A stretch of 64,000 nt of DNA from Wolfiporia cocos (Eukaryota; Basidiomycota; Agaricomycetes; Polyporales; Phaeolaceae), in NCBI GenBank assembly GCA_029448655.1, contig JACCLO010000013.1, positions 248,001 through 312,000 on the forward strand. The letters run 5' to 3'. Of this stretch, positions 42,358-54,376 are shown piece by piece; position 1 is the first letter of the stretch, and every line of letters starts with the position of its first letter. Under the pieces are notes generated by a model, which worked only from the letters and a program-made list of their open reading frames with translations, ran no database searches and was not told the origin of the DNA. Position numbers and translations under genes: made by a program.

Positions 42358-43569
42358 ACATCTGCATCCTGTCAAATCAGCCTTCGGCAGCAATCTCACC
42401 GATGTCACGTTCTCCCTTCTATTCGATGCACTGCGCTATTCGGCTCCTCTCTTCCCTGACGCGTTGCACTTGTCAGGCGTTCGGAGGACTACTGTGGCGG
42501 TCTGCGTGGCAATCGACATCCGCCTACAGCCAGTGGCGCCCTAATCAAAGGTTCCGTTGCTGGTTGGACAGGCGCTTTGACGCAAACACGTGCTTGTCTC
42601 AGGATCGTGTACTAGTAGTTACTACTAGTACTGTAGCCCCGTGTCGGCGCTTTCCCATCACGCACTAACACTAACCATCTTTCCCTTAGATCCTGGTGAT
42701 TCGAGTACAGTCTGCCGATGCTGTCACTCGCCAAGATATAGCAACATATGACGCCATCCTTCCAGGTACACCTCCGTGGCCATCCATTTTACCATGGTCG
42801 CAGTTTCGTCGGCCATTGATCTCCGCAAACTCAATTGGCGGACAGCCCCGCCTTCCATGCATTTCATGCGTTGAGCCATGCGCCCGTTTGACAGCCTCCG
42901 TTGTGCTCTACAGCCTACTATTCGTCGGTCAGGATGGTTGCCAACAGATCCCTCCGTGAGGGAAAGATGCATCCGAAGACATCACCGCCACTCAAGCGAA
43001 TATTCACTAGATTTGAGGCATAATCGCAGCCACCTTTCACAGACACCGGGAGTCCTTGTCAATTTGATTTAATTAGGCTCGGACCTTCTCTATCGCTCAC
43101 TCCTTGTGGGAATCGCAAGCCAAACAGGCTTTGCAAGAGATCTCTTGCATAAAGCTGAGTCTACATCTATAAAGGGCTCACGCTCTGAGCAAGTGTCCGG
43201 GAGCGCTCTGGACATCGGACATTCACCGATGCGCGGTCAATCCAGGCGAATACGATTCGCATACTACTATTCGATTTTCGCGATTTCTGACTATTGAGGC
43301 TTCGACACACGCCTTCAGGAAGCAGCTGGGCACACTAGGTAGGAGACGTCTCACTACGAATGTTATTCTAATCTGGCTGAGAGCATCCGGGGGGCCCTTC
43401 TTATTCTAGATCCGAATTTGGAACAGGCGACTGTTTCATAGCTGTAAGCGTCCTCAGGTGTCTTCAGTATCATGGCGGGTGTCCGAGCCCTTGACTTTTG
43501 GAAGTCCAGGCATCGACCCCATTCGCTGCTATTATAGGCTCATCTTCATCCTAGATCTTCCGGCAAGCA
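42358..43569. other. Intergenic DNA of unit B
   Basis: Matches unit A spacer DNA (for example 42690-43060 with 36410-36780). No gene seen. A TATATAA at 43570-43576 corresponds to the unit A promoter. Confidence 0.5.
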
Positions 43570-43643
43570 TATATAATTCGGTGGGCCAACTACCACATTC
43601 AAATCATCGTAACCTCTATCTAGCACCTGCAGCCAAGGAAATC

Positions 43644-46061
43644 ATGTCCTCCAAAGAATTTACATCCCTGAAGGAATATAATGAGATGTGAGCATTTTGT
43701 GAGCTACAGCCTTCCGGAGGAGTAATGCGCACACTGCCATTTTCAGTCACGAGACGACGTACATATACTCCAGCATGGCAGGTGAGTTTTCAAATAGACA
43801 AGTTGCCACAATTCTGCTGTCAATAGCTGAACACACAGCACTCCTCATATACGAATACTTCCTCATCCTCGGACGAGAGATCAATACCATGTGGGAAATG
43901 CCCAGTCTGCGGTCCGCTATTTTCTTTGCCGCTCGTTTCGTTTCATTTTGCATTGCCATTTCGTATCTTTTGTTATTCGGAATATATACGATTCAAGCGG
44001 TACGTTGAATTTAACATTTTCGTTCCTGTGCAAGACAGTCTGATCGCTTGATAATTCGTTGTCCAGAGGTACTTATGCACATTTAGATTTCAACAATTGA
44101 AGTTATTTTGACCTTCCACAACAGCGAGGCAATCACCATATTCTCATCGTGTGTGACCATGGCTTCTATTCTATTGTGGGCAGATGAGTTCCCGAGATAT
44201 TTGACATTGCGCATACAATCATACACGTACCGAATGTTTAGTGTTCTCTGCGTTGAGAATATATGCCGTATGCAATCGAAGCTATATATGGGCAATGGTG
44301 ACATTGATATTAGGGATGGTTTACGAATTGGTGAAGCTTAGCCTTTTCCAGATTAATATTGATATACTAAACTTATGATGCGCAGGCTTTAGATGCCTCT
44401 ATAATTATGGTTTCCCTAGGGTACATTTCGATACAAGGAATACATTTGTCTGACAGGACGCGACTTGCGTGCGTGTGCTGTGTTAGTGTCCCAAACGAGA
44501 TCGCAACTCATGATTGTGTGTAGATGTGAGCAGCTATAGTACAGCGCTCAATCAAACGTTGTAAAGGCTTAATCTCTTGTCCCCTGCAGTGGACTACCTT
44601 GGAACTGCGGGAGTTATGGTATCGGACCTAATCGTAGCATTCTGGACGTGGAGAAAAGTCCGCGCAATCGACCCTTTCGTGATCCAGCACGGATCGGGTC
44701 GCTCAGTTGCGCTGATATTACTTAGAGACGGTGAGTTTGTGACATTCTTTCCTTGTAGCAGTGTACTTAGCACACTTCTGCCCTGTCGTCTATCAGGAAC
44801 TCTGTATGCAATGTGAGCTTGTTCTATACTTGCATATCTCAAGCTCACGACTGCTGTAGGCTACTCTTTGCAATGAACACTGCAAACCTGTTTTTGATGG
44901 GGCTCACGGTATGTACTCCTAACGCATCGAAGTCCGTTCTGAACTAATAGATGTGATCCTGCGGTAGCCTTATGTCTACCTCACCGACATAACGACCTCG
45001 TTAGTAGTCTTCTTACATTTTTGATTGCGACGCTAATGTACGATAGTATCACGCCCATTTTCATATGTCGTACTATGTTGAATCTGCGCGAATGCTGCTT
45101 CGATCCCGATGACCCCTCTGGCATAGAAGCAGCAACCAGGTCGAGAGCACGCACGACGTTGCACTTCCAATCACAACTTGGGTCGCGTCCCGATATGCAG
45201 GCTATGGAGAACGTGGATAGTGCTCAGGTCACGGACGCTCAAGCGTTCAGCTTGGCCAACAAAGACAATCGGGATGGAACAGTTGATGTTGAGAGAAGTG
45301 GTGGAGACCTGGAGGTAAGGCTCCAACCATATAATGTATATACCATGTATACATGGTTTTATATATATACTATATACATATATTTACATGTGGCCAAGTA
45401 CATGGTATATACATGGTATATTATATGGTATATGGTTGTTGTGAATGCATTCATATTAGACCCTCAGTTGACAATTTGAATAGTGTATCTGAACTAGTTA
45501 TGTGTCTTACAGAATGTACAGTGCAATGGTGATATGAGATTTAGACAATCTGGTGGCTGCTGCACAAATGCAAAGATGTCAGGACATAATTCACATGCTT
45601 GGCTTACCCCCTCATTTGGCAGAAGGCAAGATCAGATTTATGTTTATGCTATATATCATCCCACATAATGATTGCATCATGCATTAGACTCATGCATACA
45701 AGTTTCCCACCACCTCACACATTGTGCACAATTCCTAAGCCATTCCTGCTACTAGTGTGGCTGCTGAATGTTGAACACCGATTTTTTCCTCACATCAGCC
45801 AAGTGCTGATACCTGCAGCATGTCATTAAAGGAAGAGACAATCTCCATAGCTATATGGGCAAAGCAATGGCTATGCCAAGATGTCTAAAAAATCTACCAT
45901 CCAAAAACCATGTAAACCATGTATATACTATGTATATACTATGTATATACCATATACCATATATTTACCGATTTTCTGTACATGTATATTATATGGTTGG
46001 AGCCTTACCTGGAGGATGACATTGACCTAGACTCCGAGAGTTTGGGAGATGATGGGATCTA
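43644..46061 (+). pseudogene. DUF6533 membrane protein copy, unit B, probably inactive
   Basis: Exons 1-3 (43644-43687, 43747-43781, 43839-43999) have the same lengths as in unit A and are intact, including the DUF6533 segment. Exon 4 (from 44125) ends GGGCAG|ATGAGT, so the GT donor kept in units A and C is now AT. Splicing there should fail, and reading on gives a stop at 44341. Exon 5 has lost nine bases in frame. The last exon is interrupted by a MITE (45316-46007). The tail after it (46015-46061, to GDDGI and stop) is preserved. Confidence 0.75.
45316..46007. mobile_element. TAAGG-type MITE copy 1 (692 bp) in the last exon of the unit B DUF6533 gene
   Basis: Ends read TAAGGCTCCAACCATATAAT inward on both sides. 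CCTGGAGG is duplicated at 45308-45315 and 46008-46015. An 8-bp duplication and short inverted ends fit the hAT superfamily. The interior is AT-rich with tatatacatgg repeats and no transposase. Unit A has the uninterrupted site (gacctggaggatgac). The last duplicated G plus TAAGG makes a GTAAGG donor, and the AG of the second duplication could act as acceptor. Confidence 0.85.
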
Positions 46062-46693
46062 ATTCTTGACATTGTGAGTATGCAGCAGGTTATGCGATGA
46101 ACAGAATTCTTATCTGACGGTCCTTACTTTGAGCTTGATATTTCACTACTATCAAGAAGCTTCCGCTCGGCCGTCGCCGATTCGCATCTAATGCGGCAGT
46201 GTGTCTCTGCAGTATTGTTTGTATCACAGTGTGAGTAACACCTGCATTGTTGCGCACGTGCGCCAAGATATGCTTGTAATTATCTCATCAAAAATGTATT
46301 GTCTGCTCAATACCCTCACTTAGAGTGTACAGTGATCACCAGTGGAACGAACATCAGGGAAAATCTTCCTTGACATGACTTAACCCATCTCTGGTTTCGG
46401 GCTATCACCAGTAACCTGGAAAACATAGGCCATTTCGAATTCTGATCCTGTCAACAAAGGAGGTTCTTCCTGATAAACGCTGCTTTCTTTCATTCGCTTC
46501 TACTTCCTAGGCATAACGCAGGAATCATCACGATGCCCCACTCGTTCTGTCCCCTGCCTAAATTTAGGGGGGTCTCAACCTTCACGCAGCGTTCCCATTC
46601 GCTGACAGGAAATCAGTTTCAAAGCCTGGGCTACAGTATCGTTCAAACTTCAATCCGGAGCAGCGTTCTGTTGTTGACACCATGCTTCTATAG

Positions 46694-49341
46694 CCCCTTT
46701 TCATCATTGGCGATCCGCGAGTCGCACTGACATCGATTCATACTGTTGTAATCTGGGGTTTGTGGCCGTTGCGATGGCGACCAGCGGCCGCGCGGAGGCC
46801 CGAGCATGCAAGCTAATAGCGGGTAGCTAGTTTCGCCGGAAGTGTATACAAGCGGAGCGCGAGTAGAGTGGCTCGTCGCCAGTTTGTTAACCCACTTACG
46901 TTCGACTATCCTATACCGGAGATCCGCACCTGCGGCCACGGAATCTCCACACATACGTTGTTGCGTGCTTACGGACGTCTGACGCAGTCTAAAAAACTAC
47001 GGCGTCGGTCTCGTTCTCCGTTCCAAGCACGCCTCTTTCAAGTAAGGCTCCAACCATATAATATATATACCATGTATACATGGTTTTATATATATACTAT
47101 ATACATGTATTTACACATGGCCGAGTACATGGTATATACATGGTATATTATATAGTATATGGTTGTTGTGAATGCATCCATATTAGACCCTCAAATTGTT
47201 GTTTTGAATATGTACTTGAGCTAGTTATGTGTCTTACAGATTGTATGGTGCAGTGGCAATATGAGATTTGGACAATCTGCTGGCCATTGCGCAAATGCAA
47301 GGATGTTAAGTTGTAATTCACACACTCTGCTTACCCTCTCATTTGGCAGAAGGTGAAATCAGATTTATGTTTATGCTGTATATCATCCCACATAGTGATT
47401 GCATCATGCATTTGACTCATGTGTAAAAGTTTCCCATCATCTCACACATTGTGCACAATTTTAAAGCCATTCCAGCTACTAGTGGGGCTGTTAACACCAA
47501 TTTCTGACTTGCATCAGCCAAGTGCTGATACATGTGGCATGTTGTTGAAGGAGGAGACAATCTCCATAGCCATATGGGCAAGGCAATGGCTATGTCAAGA
47601 TGTCTGAAAAATCTACCATCTGAAAACCATGTAAACCATGTATATACCATGTATATACCATGTATATACCATATACCATATATTTACTGATTTCCTGTAC
47701 ATGTATATTATATGGTTGGAGCCTTACTTTCAAGGCGAGCGACCATGTCTACAGCGCGCACCGTACGTCATAATGACTTCTTCCCGTACGGCGCTCTTCT
47801 CAATGATTTTCTTCCCGCTAACCTTCCTTGCGTATTTCATGAATCCCCACGTTCGCTGATCGACGACGCGATCGACATCCACCATCAAATTCGGCGCCAA
47901 TCCAACTAGTACTCTAGATCTGTCGCGCGTCCGATCGCTCTACTAATACGAAAACTCAAACCAGATGCCACCATTCCACTCTTACACCTGCCCGGCATGT
48001 ATTGCATTTTGGGCCTTAGTTGCACACCCAGCTGCAGATTGTGTTCTGTGCGCCGCCGCATCTCGCACCACGCACACGCGCTATTGGGGCGGACGCGTGC
48101 AGCCTCTCGACAGCAATACTTCGTCGCGGCGGTCGCGCTGCCCGCGGCCGCGGAGAAGCTCACCGTGCTGAAGAACGAGGAGGGCCTCCAGTGGAGCGTA
48201 TACGTCGACGTGTGCAACATGACGGGTGCGTGTTCCCTACGCAGCCATCGACGCCTCCCCAGCGCTGGCTTGAGCATGTTGCTCGCCTTGGCTTGGCAGC
48301 CGTCGACCGATACGCCAGTGCACCGGGCTTGGCTGCGCGTTATTGCCACCGTCCCGCCGTGTAGCCAGCGTCACGACCCAGCTTCTTGTTCTGTCTTGCT
48401 TTCCTCGCTCGCGTTCGCTGACCCGCCCCTCCCCGTACACAGGCCAGACCGCGCACCACGCCTGGCGCGGGTACTCACAGGCTAAGCCAATGTGTCCCTG
48501 CCCTCTCCTACGTTCATCAAGCGCCGCTGATCATGACGAGTCACGCAGGGCGAGACCGTCTTCGTCACCGTAGGCGCAGGCCCCGTCGGCGCGTAAGTAC
48601 CTCCTGCATGCCGTGCCCCGTCTACCCGTCCTCGTCTCTTCCTCCCCTGCCCCCCATCCCACCCTCGTTTCCCGCCTGGACAGATGCTAACCCCGCGCAG
48701 GGCGGTCATCCAGATCGCGGAGCAGCAGGGTCTGAAGGTGATCGCGTGCGCGGGGAGCGAGGAAAAGGTCGCGTTCATCAAGAGCTTCGGCGCGGACGTC
48801 GCGTTCAACTACAAGACGGGGCGCACACGGGACGTGCTCGCGCGCGCGGGGCCAATCGACATGTGCGTGTGCGCGGCGCGCGCTGAGTGTGCGGCGGGCT
48901 GATAAGTGCGCGCAGATACTGGGACAGCGTCGGCGGGGAGACGCTCGAGGCGGCGATCGAGGCCGCGTCGGTGGGTGCGCGGTTCATCGTGCGTCTCTCC
49001 CTTCTCATGATACCGTTGAGCGCTGACGCGGACTTGTGTCCTCCTCCGGTCCGCAGGAATGCAGCATGATCAGCGCGTACAACGGCGAGGAGCCGTACCA
49101 CGTGAAGAACCTGCTCCTCATCGCGGGCAAGCAGCTCAAGCTCAGCGGGTTTATCGTCATGTAGATGCATGAGAAGCACCTCGTACACTTCTACGAGACG
49201 TTCCCGCGGCTGGTGAAAGAAGGGAAGATCAAGTATAGCGAGGACGCCACGCGGGGGCTCGAGCGGGCGGGCCATGCGATCGTGGACGTGCAGACGGGGC
49301 GGAATACGAGGAAGAGCGTCATGATTGTGTCGGAGGAGTGA
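46694..49341 (+). pseudogene. MDR reductase pseudogene, unit C
   Basis: Equivalent to exons 3-10, again without exons 1-2. Exon 4 is interrupted by a MITE (47043-47726). The exon 3 donor has changed from GTGAGT to GCGAGT. In the last exon the Trp codon of IVMWLHE is TAG (49162-49164). Exon 8 (about 48702-48861) is almost perfect (AGSEEKVAFIKSFGADVAFN), so this copy decayed by a few discrete hits. Confidence 0.85.
47043..47726. mobile_element. TAAGG-type MITE copy 2 (684 bp) in the unit C MDR pseudogene
   Basis: Same ends as copy 1, with CTTTCAAG duplicated at 47035-47042 and 47727-47734. About 90% alike to copy 1 by eye across the AT-rich interior. It sits inside MDR exon 4 (after GCCTCTTTCAAG). 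Confidence 0.85.
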
Positions 49342-50332
49342 GTCGCGCATTGTTCTTGTTGCTGGTTGCAGGGATGCGGTTGATGCTTGTGTGATTGTTC
49401 ATGCAGTGTTGGGCCGGCGAGGTTGTAGTTGCCCGCTGGATGCGACGCCACTGCGCGTCGATGGCGTTTAATCAGAGGCAGTGTTCAATATTACTTCTGC
49501 ATCCTGTCAAAACAGCCTCCGGCAGCAGTCTCATCGATGTCTCGCTCGCTCTCCTGCTCGGTCTCCTGGGCTGCTCGGTTTCCCTTCCCCTGCCACGCTG
49601 CGCGTTCCAGGTATTCGTAGGACTAACAGAATATTGTAGCGCTCTGGGTGGCAATCGACATCCGCTTACGGTCACAGTCAGTGGCGCCCTGATCCCAGGT
49701 CCCGTTGCTGGCTGGACAAGGCCGCTTATGCGTGCGTCTTGTCGCCAGCGCGCGCTGATCCGAGGAACGCATACTATAGCTGTAGCCCCGTGTCGGCGCT
49801 TGCATACCACACGCTAACACTAACCATCAAAGTCTTTCTCTTAGACCCTGATGATTCGGCTACGATTTTGCGCCGCAGGATGTCAGAACGAGGGGTTTCC
49901 AGGCTTCCATTTTCAGAGGGGTCCATCCGCATGCCACATCAGACCCTACAGCTCGCTAAATTATAGCGCTGCAAAATGTTATCATTCCGCACCTCCATAG
50001 CCATCCATTTCACTGTGGCTACAGCTTCGTCGGCCATCGGTATCCGCGGACGCGGATCGCAAATTGTCCTGCCTTCAACGCGTGCAATCGGGCCGCAATC
50101 CACGGGCCTCCGCTACGCTCTGAAACGTGCTGTTCGTCAGTCAGGATGGCTACTAACAGATCCCTCAGTAAACTCAGTAAAGGAGAAGCACCATCGTGCA
50201 TCCCGCCATTTGATTGCCAGGCATGCTCACGCGTTGTGGCGCAGCGCTGAGCCGCCATACCATCCGAGCGCGAACACCGCCCACGGATACGAGGCACGAT
50301 CACAGCCGCGACATGTGGAGTCCTTGTCAATC
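49342..50332. other. Intergenic DNA of unit C
   Basis: Aligns with the spacers of units A and B. At the position of the unit B GC-rich MITE the DNA is continuous (gaggcagtgttcaatattacttctg). No gene seen. Confidence 0.5.
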
Positions 50333-50450
50333 TTCCAAGTTCAGCAAGGAGTATGTCTCGCCCGACGGCCCGTCCGTGACGTTCCTGCTCGACTACTCCA
50401 AGAATCTGTTGTCGTCGGATTTGCATGTCTCCAAGGGTAATGTGATGTAG
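50333..50450 (+). pseudogene. Glucose-6-phosphate isomerase exon fragment
   Basis: The frame reads KFSKEYVSPDGPSVTFLLDY then SKNLLSSD, the conserved N-terminal segment of glucose-6-phosphate isomerase (SPDG...LLDYSKNL), a glycolytic enzyme. It stops within 120 bp. Units A and B have no such segment at the matching place (after gggagtccttgtcaat), so the fragment was inserted into unit C. No intron or poly-A tract remains to tell how it arrived. Confidence 0.7.
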
Positions 50451-51071
50451 TGTGCTAGGTGCTTCTGTTCTGCTCACTCCTTGTGGCGGATTGCCGGCCG
50501 AAAGGATTGTTTGTGCTCGCTCCTTGTGGCAGATTGCGGCGAAGGGATTGTTTGGAAACCGATTCTCAGCAAACGCTCACACTACATGCGTGGCTGACAT
50601 CGTTCTGAGCATCGCATACTACTGTGCAGTCGATCAATGGAAATATGAAATGCATACTGCTCTTTGATTGTGACGATCTCGCGATTGCTGGCTACTGAAG
50701 CTTCGACGTATGCCTTAAGGAAGCAGCTGGGCACGCCAGACCGGTATAGCTTTACTATACATGAGCATCATTCCTGTCTGCCCGGATTACCACGGGGCAT
50801 CGAAGGCGGGTCTTCTGGTTGAGTCTTAATCTCTTTATCAAGATCCAATATTTGTAGGCAACTGTTTCATATGTTGATGTAAACGTCCTGCAGTGTCCTG
50901 GACAGGTGTTCGAGTCCCTTATGGTTTTGAAGCCTGGCCGCCGATCAAATTCACTGCCATTATACGCACATGCTCGTCCTAGTCCTAGGTGTTCAGGCAA
51001 GCATATATAGATCGGTGGGTCGCCCCTTCAGACTATATCGGCCTCTATCTAGTACCTTCAGTCAAAGAATC

Positions 51072-52455
51072 ATATCTTCCGGGAAATCCACAATCCTAGA
51101 GGAATATTATTACGCGTGAGTGTCATGCGAGCTACAGCCTTCCGGGGAGGTAATGCATACTTCCATTTGCAGGCTTGTGACGACGTACATGCGCTTCAGC
51201 ATGGCAGATAAGCGCCCCAATAGACAGCGGCTATGATTCTGCATGTGAATACACAGCACTCACCATACACGATATTTCCTCATGCTCGGACGAGAGATCA
51301 ATCCTATGTGGGAAGGGCGCATTTTGCGATCCGCTATTTATTTTACCGCTCGTTTCGTTTCGTTTGCACAATCGTTTCGTATCTTTGCTCATTGGGAGCC
51401 TTTAAAATTCAGGTGGTACGTTAACTTGAACATTTTCGTCCTTGTGCAAGACAGTCTGATCGCTTGATAATTGGTGATTTAGAGGTATCTGCGCACATTT
51501 AGATTTCAACTAATGAGGCTAATTTCCGTTCCACAACAGCGAAGTACTCACCATATTCACATCGTGTGTGATGATGACTTCTATTCTATTGTGGGCAGGT
51601 GAATTCCCGAATTATTTGGCATTGCGCATACAATCATACACTTACCGAATGTTTAGTGTTCTCTGCGTTGAGAATATATGCCGTATGCAATCGGAGCTAT
51701 ACATGGGCAACGGTGACATTGATATTAGGACTGATGCCGATGGTTTACGACTTGGTGAAGCTCAGCCTTTGCCAAATTAGTACTGATATACTAAATTTAC
51801 GAGGTCCAGGCTATAATCGCCTCTATAATCATGATTCCCATGGAGTGCATCCTGGTACAAGAATTGAGCACACTTTTGCTCCGTCGTCTACCAGGAAGTC
51901 TTTATGCAATGTGAGCTTGCTCTATAACTGTCTATCTCAAGCTCGTGATTGCTGTAGGCTACTCTTAGCAATGAACACGGGAAACCTGCTGCTATGGGTG
52001 CTCGACGTGTGTATCTTTAACGCATCGAAGTCCGTCTTGTACGTTACTGATATACGTGATCCTTCGGTAGTCTGAGATTTACGTCATCGACATATCAACC
52101 TCGTCGGTGGTCTATTTACATTTTCCATCCTGACGTTAATATACGATAGGATCACTGCCATTCTGCTATGTCGAATCTGCGCGAATGCTGCTTCGATCCC
52201 AATGACCCCTCTGGCATAGAAGCAGCAACCAGATCGAGAGCGCGCACGACGTTGCACTTGCGTTCACAGCGCGGGTCGCGTCCCGATATGCAGGCTATAG
52301 ATATAATGGATAGTGCTCAGGACATTCACGCTCAGTCATTGAGCTTGGCCAACCTAGACAATCGGGATGGAGCAGATAATACTAAAGGAGGTGATGGAGA
52401 TCCGGAGAATGACATTGACCTGGACTACGAAAGTTTGGGAGATGATGATATCTGA
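51072..52455 (+). pseudogene. DUF6533 membrane protein pseudogene, unit C
   Basis: The start codon is ATA (51072-51074) where units A and B have ATG. Exon 3 has lost one T (CACGATATTTCC against unit A TACGATTATTTCC), shifting frame inside the DUF6533 segment. A deletion joins exon 6 to intron 7 (acaagaattg|agcacactttt), removing micro-exon 2 and exon 7. Micro-exon 1 (51483-51484) and its splice signals remain. The acidic tail is kept to the stop at 52455. Confidence 0.85.
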
Positions 52456-53639
52456 TTCTCTATACCGTGGGTATATGTGCCGTTCGATTTGCAGAATGTA
52501 TGTTTAACGGTATTGCTTTGAGCCTTGTAGTTTACCACTTTCGCTGGGCCGCCGTCAATTCAAATCGAAATGCGACCGCTTGTCCCCACAGTATCGTTTG
52601 CGTCACACTGTGAGCAACGCTTGTTTCGTTTCGCACGAGCAGCAAAATGTGCTTGTGGTGTCATTGTCAGAACTGTATTTAAGAATCTCCTATGCTACTC
52701 ATTCTAATCCCTCTCCAATATTGTTATGTTGAGCTCATTACCAGTAGCCTAGCTGAAACCCCTATTTGAGATCCAGTTAGGGGAAGTTAAGAGAGCTATC
52801 GTGACGTCTTTGTACTAATTCGAACTTCCTGTTTTTCTTTCGTCTTCCTTCTAAACATAATACTAAAGAAATCATGATATCCCGCTCGTCCTGTCTTCTG
52901 CCATGATTTAGAGGAATTGCGACCTTCACGTCAAAGCTTCCGGAGTTCAAGCCTCAAGCCTCAAGCTTCAAGATCGCTTTCAATTCGACGTGCGGAATCA
53001 CCGATAGGCAAGCGACAACGTGCCACAATTTGTGCTCTTTGTCGATGCGCTGACCAGCACTACCATGATGTCGGATTTAGGTGGCCAGCGATATGTGAGC
53101 ACCTTACGCATCAGACCACGCGCAATGAACCTATCTGCTGTCCCGTTGTGGACCTGTTCTTCGTCAGGTCAAGGGTTGGAGACTGTGACGCTGGCTTGAG
53201 ATGGCTTCTGGCCGGCGTTACGGCTGCCTCGAGTCATGCTCTAGGCTGGTGTCAAGGGCTCCTGAAACTGGGTGGATGTGAACCCCAAAGCTTAAGTTAC
53301 CGGAATTCTCACAGCCACCTAGGGATCTCTACGCAAGAAACGAAAACTTCCTTGAAGGCTCACTTGGCCCTTTCTTCCTAGAACGTCCTCTCTGTCAAGT
53401 ATTCTGATAGATTGCCGCAGCTGATTCCGCTCGCTCATCGCTTTCTCTCACGTTAGAAGACTGCAGGCAGGTACAACGTCCCTCCGCATGATATCCCACG
53501 ACCATTTGTTATGAGTCGCTATATTCGGACCACCTAGTACCTCATTGAACGCCAGTAGACGGAGCTGCTCGTGATTGAAAGCAGAAGACGCGGGCGGACT
53601 ACACGACTGGATGGGGACTGCGACGCGCAGAACTGACGG
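52456..53639. other. No gene recognised
   Basis: The end of unit C is followed by unrelated DNA. The open stretch 52917-53381 contains ICALCRCADQHYHD but no complete finger or known domain, so I do not call it a gene. Confidence 0.35.
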
Positions 53640-53960
53640 TGGGGACACGTGGATGGAACACGCACCGGGCATGCCGTACACGCCGACGTACACGCTGCAC
53701 GGGAGGCACTCCTCGTTCGCGTCCGCGGGTGGGGCGACGAAGTATTGCCGGAAGGCTGCGCGTGTCAACCGCGTGGTGCGTGTGCGAGACGCAGCGGAGC
53801 ATTCACAATAACTTTCCCCAGTTCAGGGCGTGCATTTGCGCCCGACGCGACACGTGCCGGGCCGAGTGAGTAACGCAGGAACGGAATGGTGATGTTTCCG
53901 TATGGGTTAGTCTAGTTTGGCGATCGGGCGCGCGACAGGGTTGAATATACAGGGGGCTAC
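53640..53960 (-). pseudogene. MDR reductase fragment, unit D, inverted (intron 4 and exon 5)
   Basis: On the minus strand the fragment reads intron 4 sequence, then an exon 5 equivalent (FRQYFVAPPADANEE ... SVYVGVYGMPG). It lies in the opposite orientation to the other MDR copies and has internal deletions (AEKLTVLKNE is missing). Confidence 0.75.
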
Positions 53961-53997
53961 ACAAGCGTGGTGTCGGCAGGGCTTCCAGTGATGAGTG

Positions 53998-54075
53998 CGA
54001 CCGGGACAACGTCGGCGGGGAGACGCTCGACGCGGCAATCGACGCGGCGTTGGTCGGCACACTGTTCATCGTACG
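53998..54075 (+). pseudogene. MDR reductase fragment, unit D (exon 9)
   Basis: DNVGGETLDAAIDAALVGTLFI matches MDR exon 9 and ends in a GTACGT donor at the expected place. It is on the plus strand, so the MDR gene of unit D has been broken and partly inverted. Confidence 0.7.
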
Positions 54076-54376
54076 TCTTGAGAATAACCAGCCTCCGCAC
54101 AGCCACCTAAAGATCTCTGCACGAGAAACAGAACTTTATTTGAAAGCTCACCTCGGTTCTTTCTTTCTGCGGCAGCATCTGTGTCGAAATATTCTGTAAA
54201 AACTCACTGCAGCCGGCTCCGCTCGCTGACTTATATTACTCAACGTCAGCAGACTGCAGGCAGGTATACCGTATGACGTGCCTCCGTCAAATTCTGCTTG
54301 ATACTCTGCGATGATATGTGATGAGTTGTTAGCGTCAGACCATCTAGTGGTCTCACTGACCGTTCATGTACAACCC

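Larger units (their letters stand above)
39735..46693 (+). repeat. Segmental duplication unit B
   Basis: About 7.0 kb from the MDR exon 3 junction to the equivalent junction at 46693/46694. It is longer than unit A because of two private insertions, a GC-rich MITE (41710-42349) and a TAAGG-type MITE (45316-46007). Confidence 0.8.
46694..52930 (+). repeat. Segmental duplication unit C
   Basis: Starts at the same exon 3 junction as unit B (cttctatag|CCCCTTTTC) and loses similarity shortly after 52930, beyond the DUF6533 pseudogene. It carries its own MITE and a glucose-6-phosphate-isomerase fragment. Confidence 0.75.

Noticed and set aside
45315..46014. MITE with 6-bp target duplication starting at GTAAGG
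   Set aside because: The 6-bp reading leaves matching bases outside in both copies. Moving the edge to TAAGG...CCTTA gives 8-bp duplications in both (CCTGGAGG, CTTTCAAG), which is more consistent.
52917..53381. 154-codon frame with ICALCRCADQHYHD
   Set aside because: The Cys/His pattern does not complete a zinc knuckle, and no family match is evident. It lies in debris at the edge of unit C.
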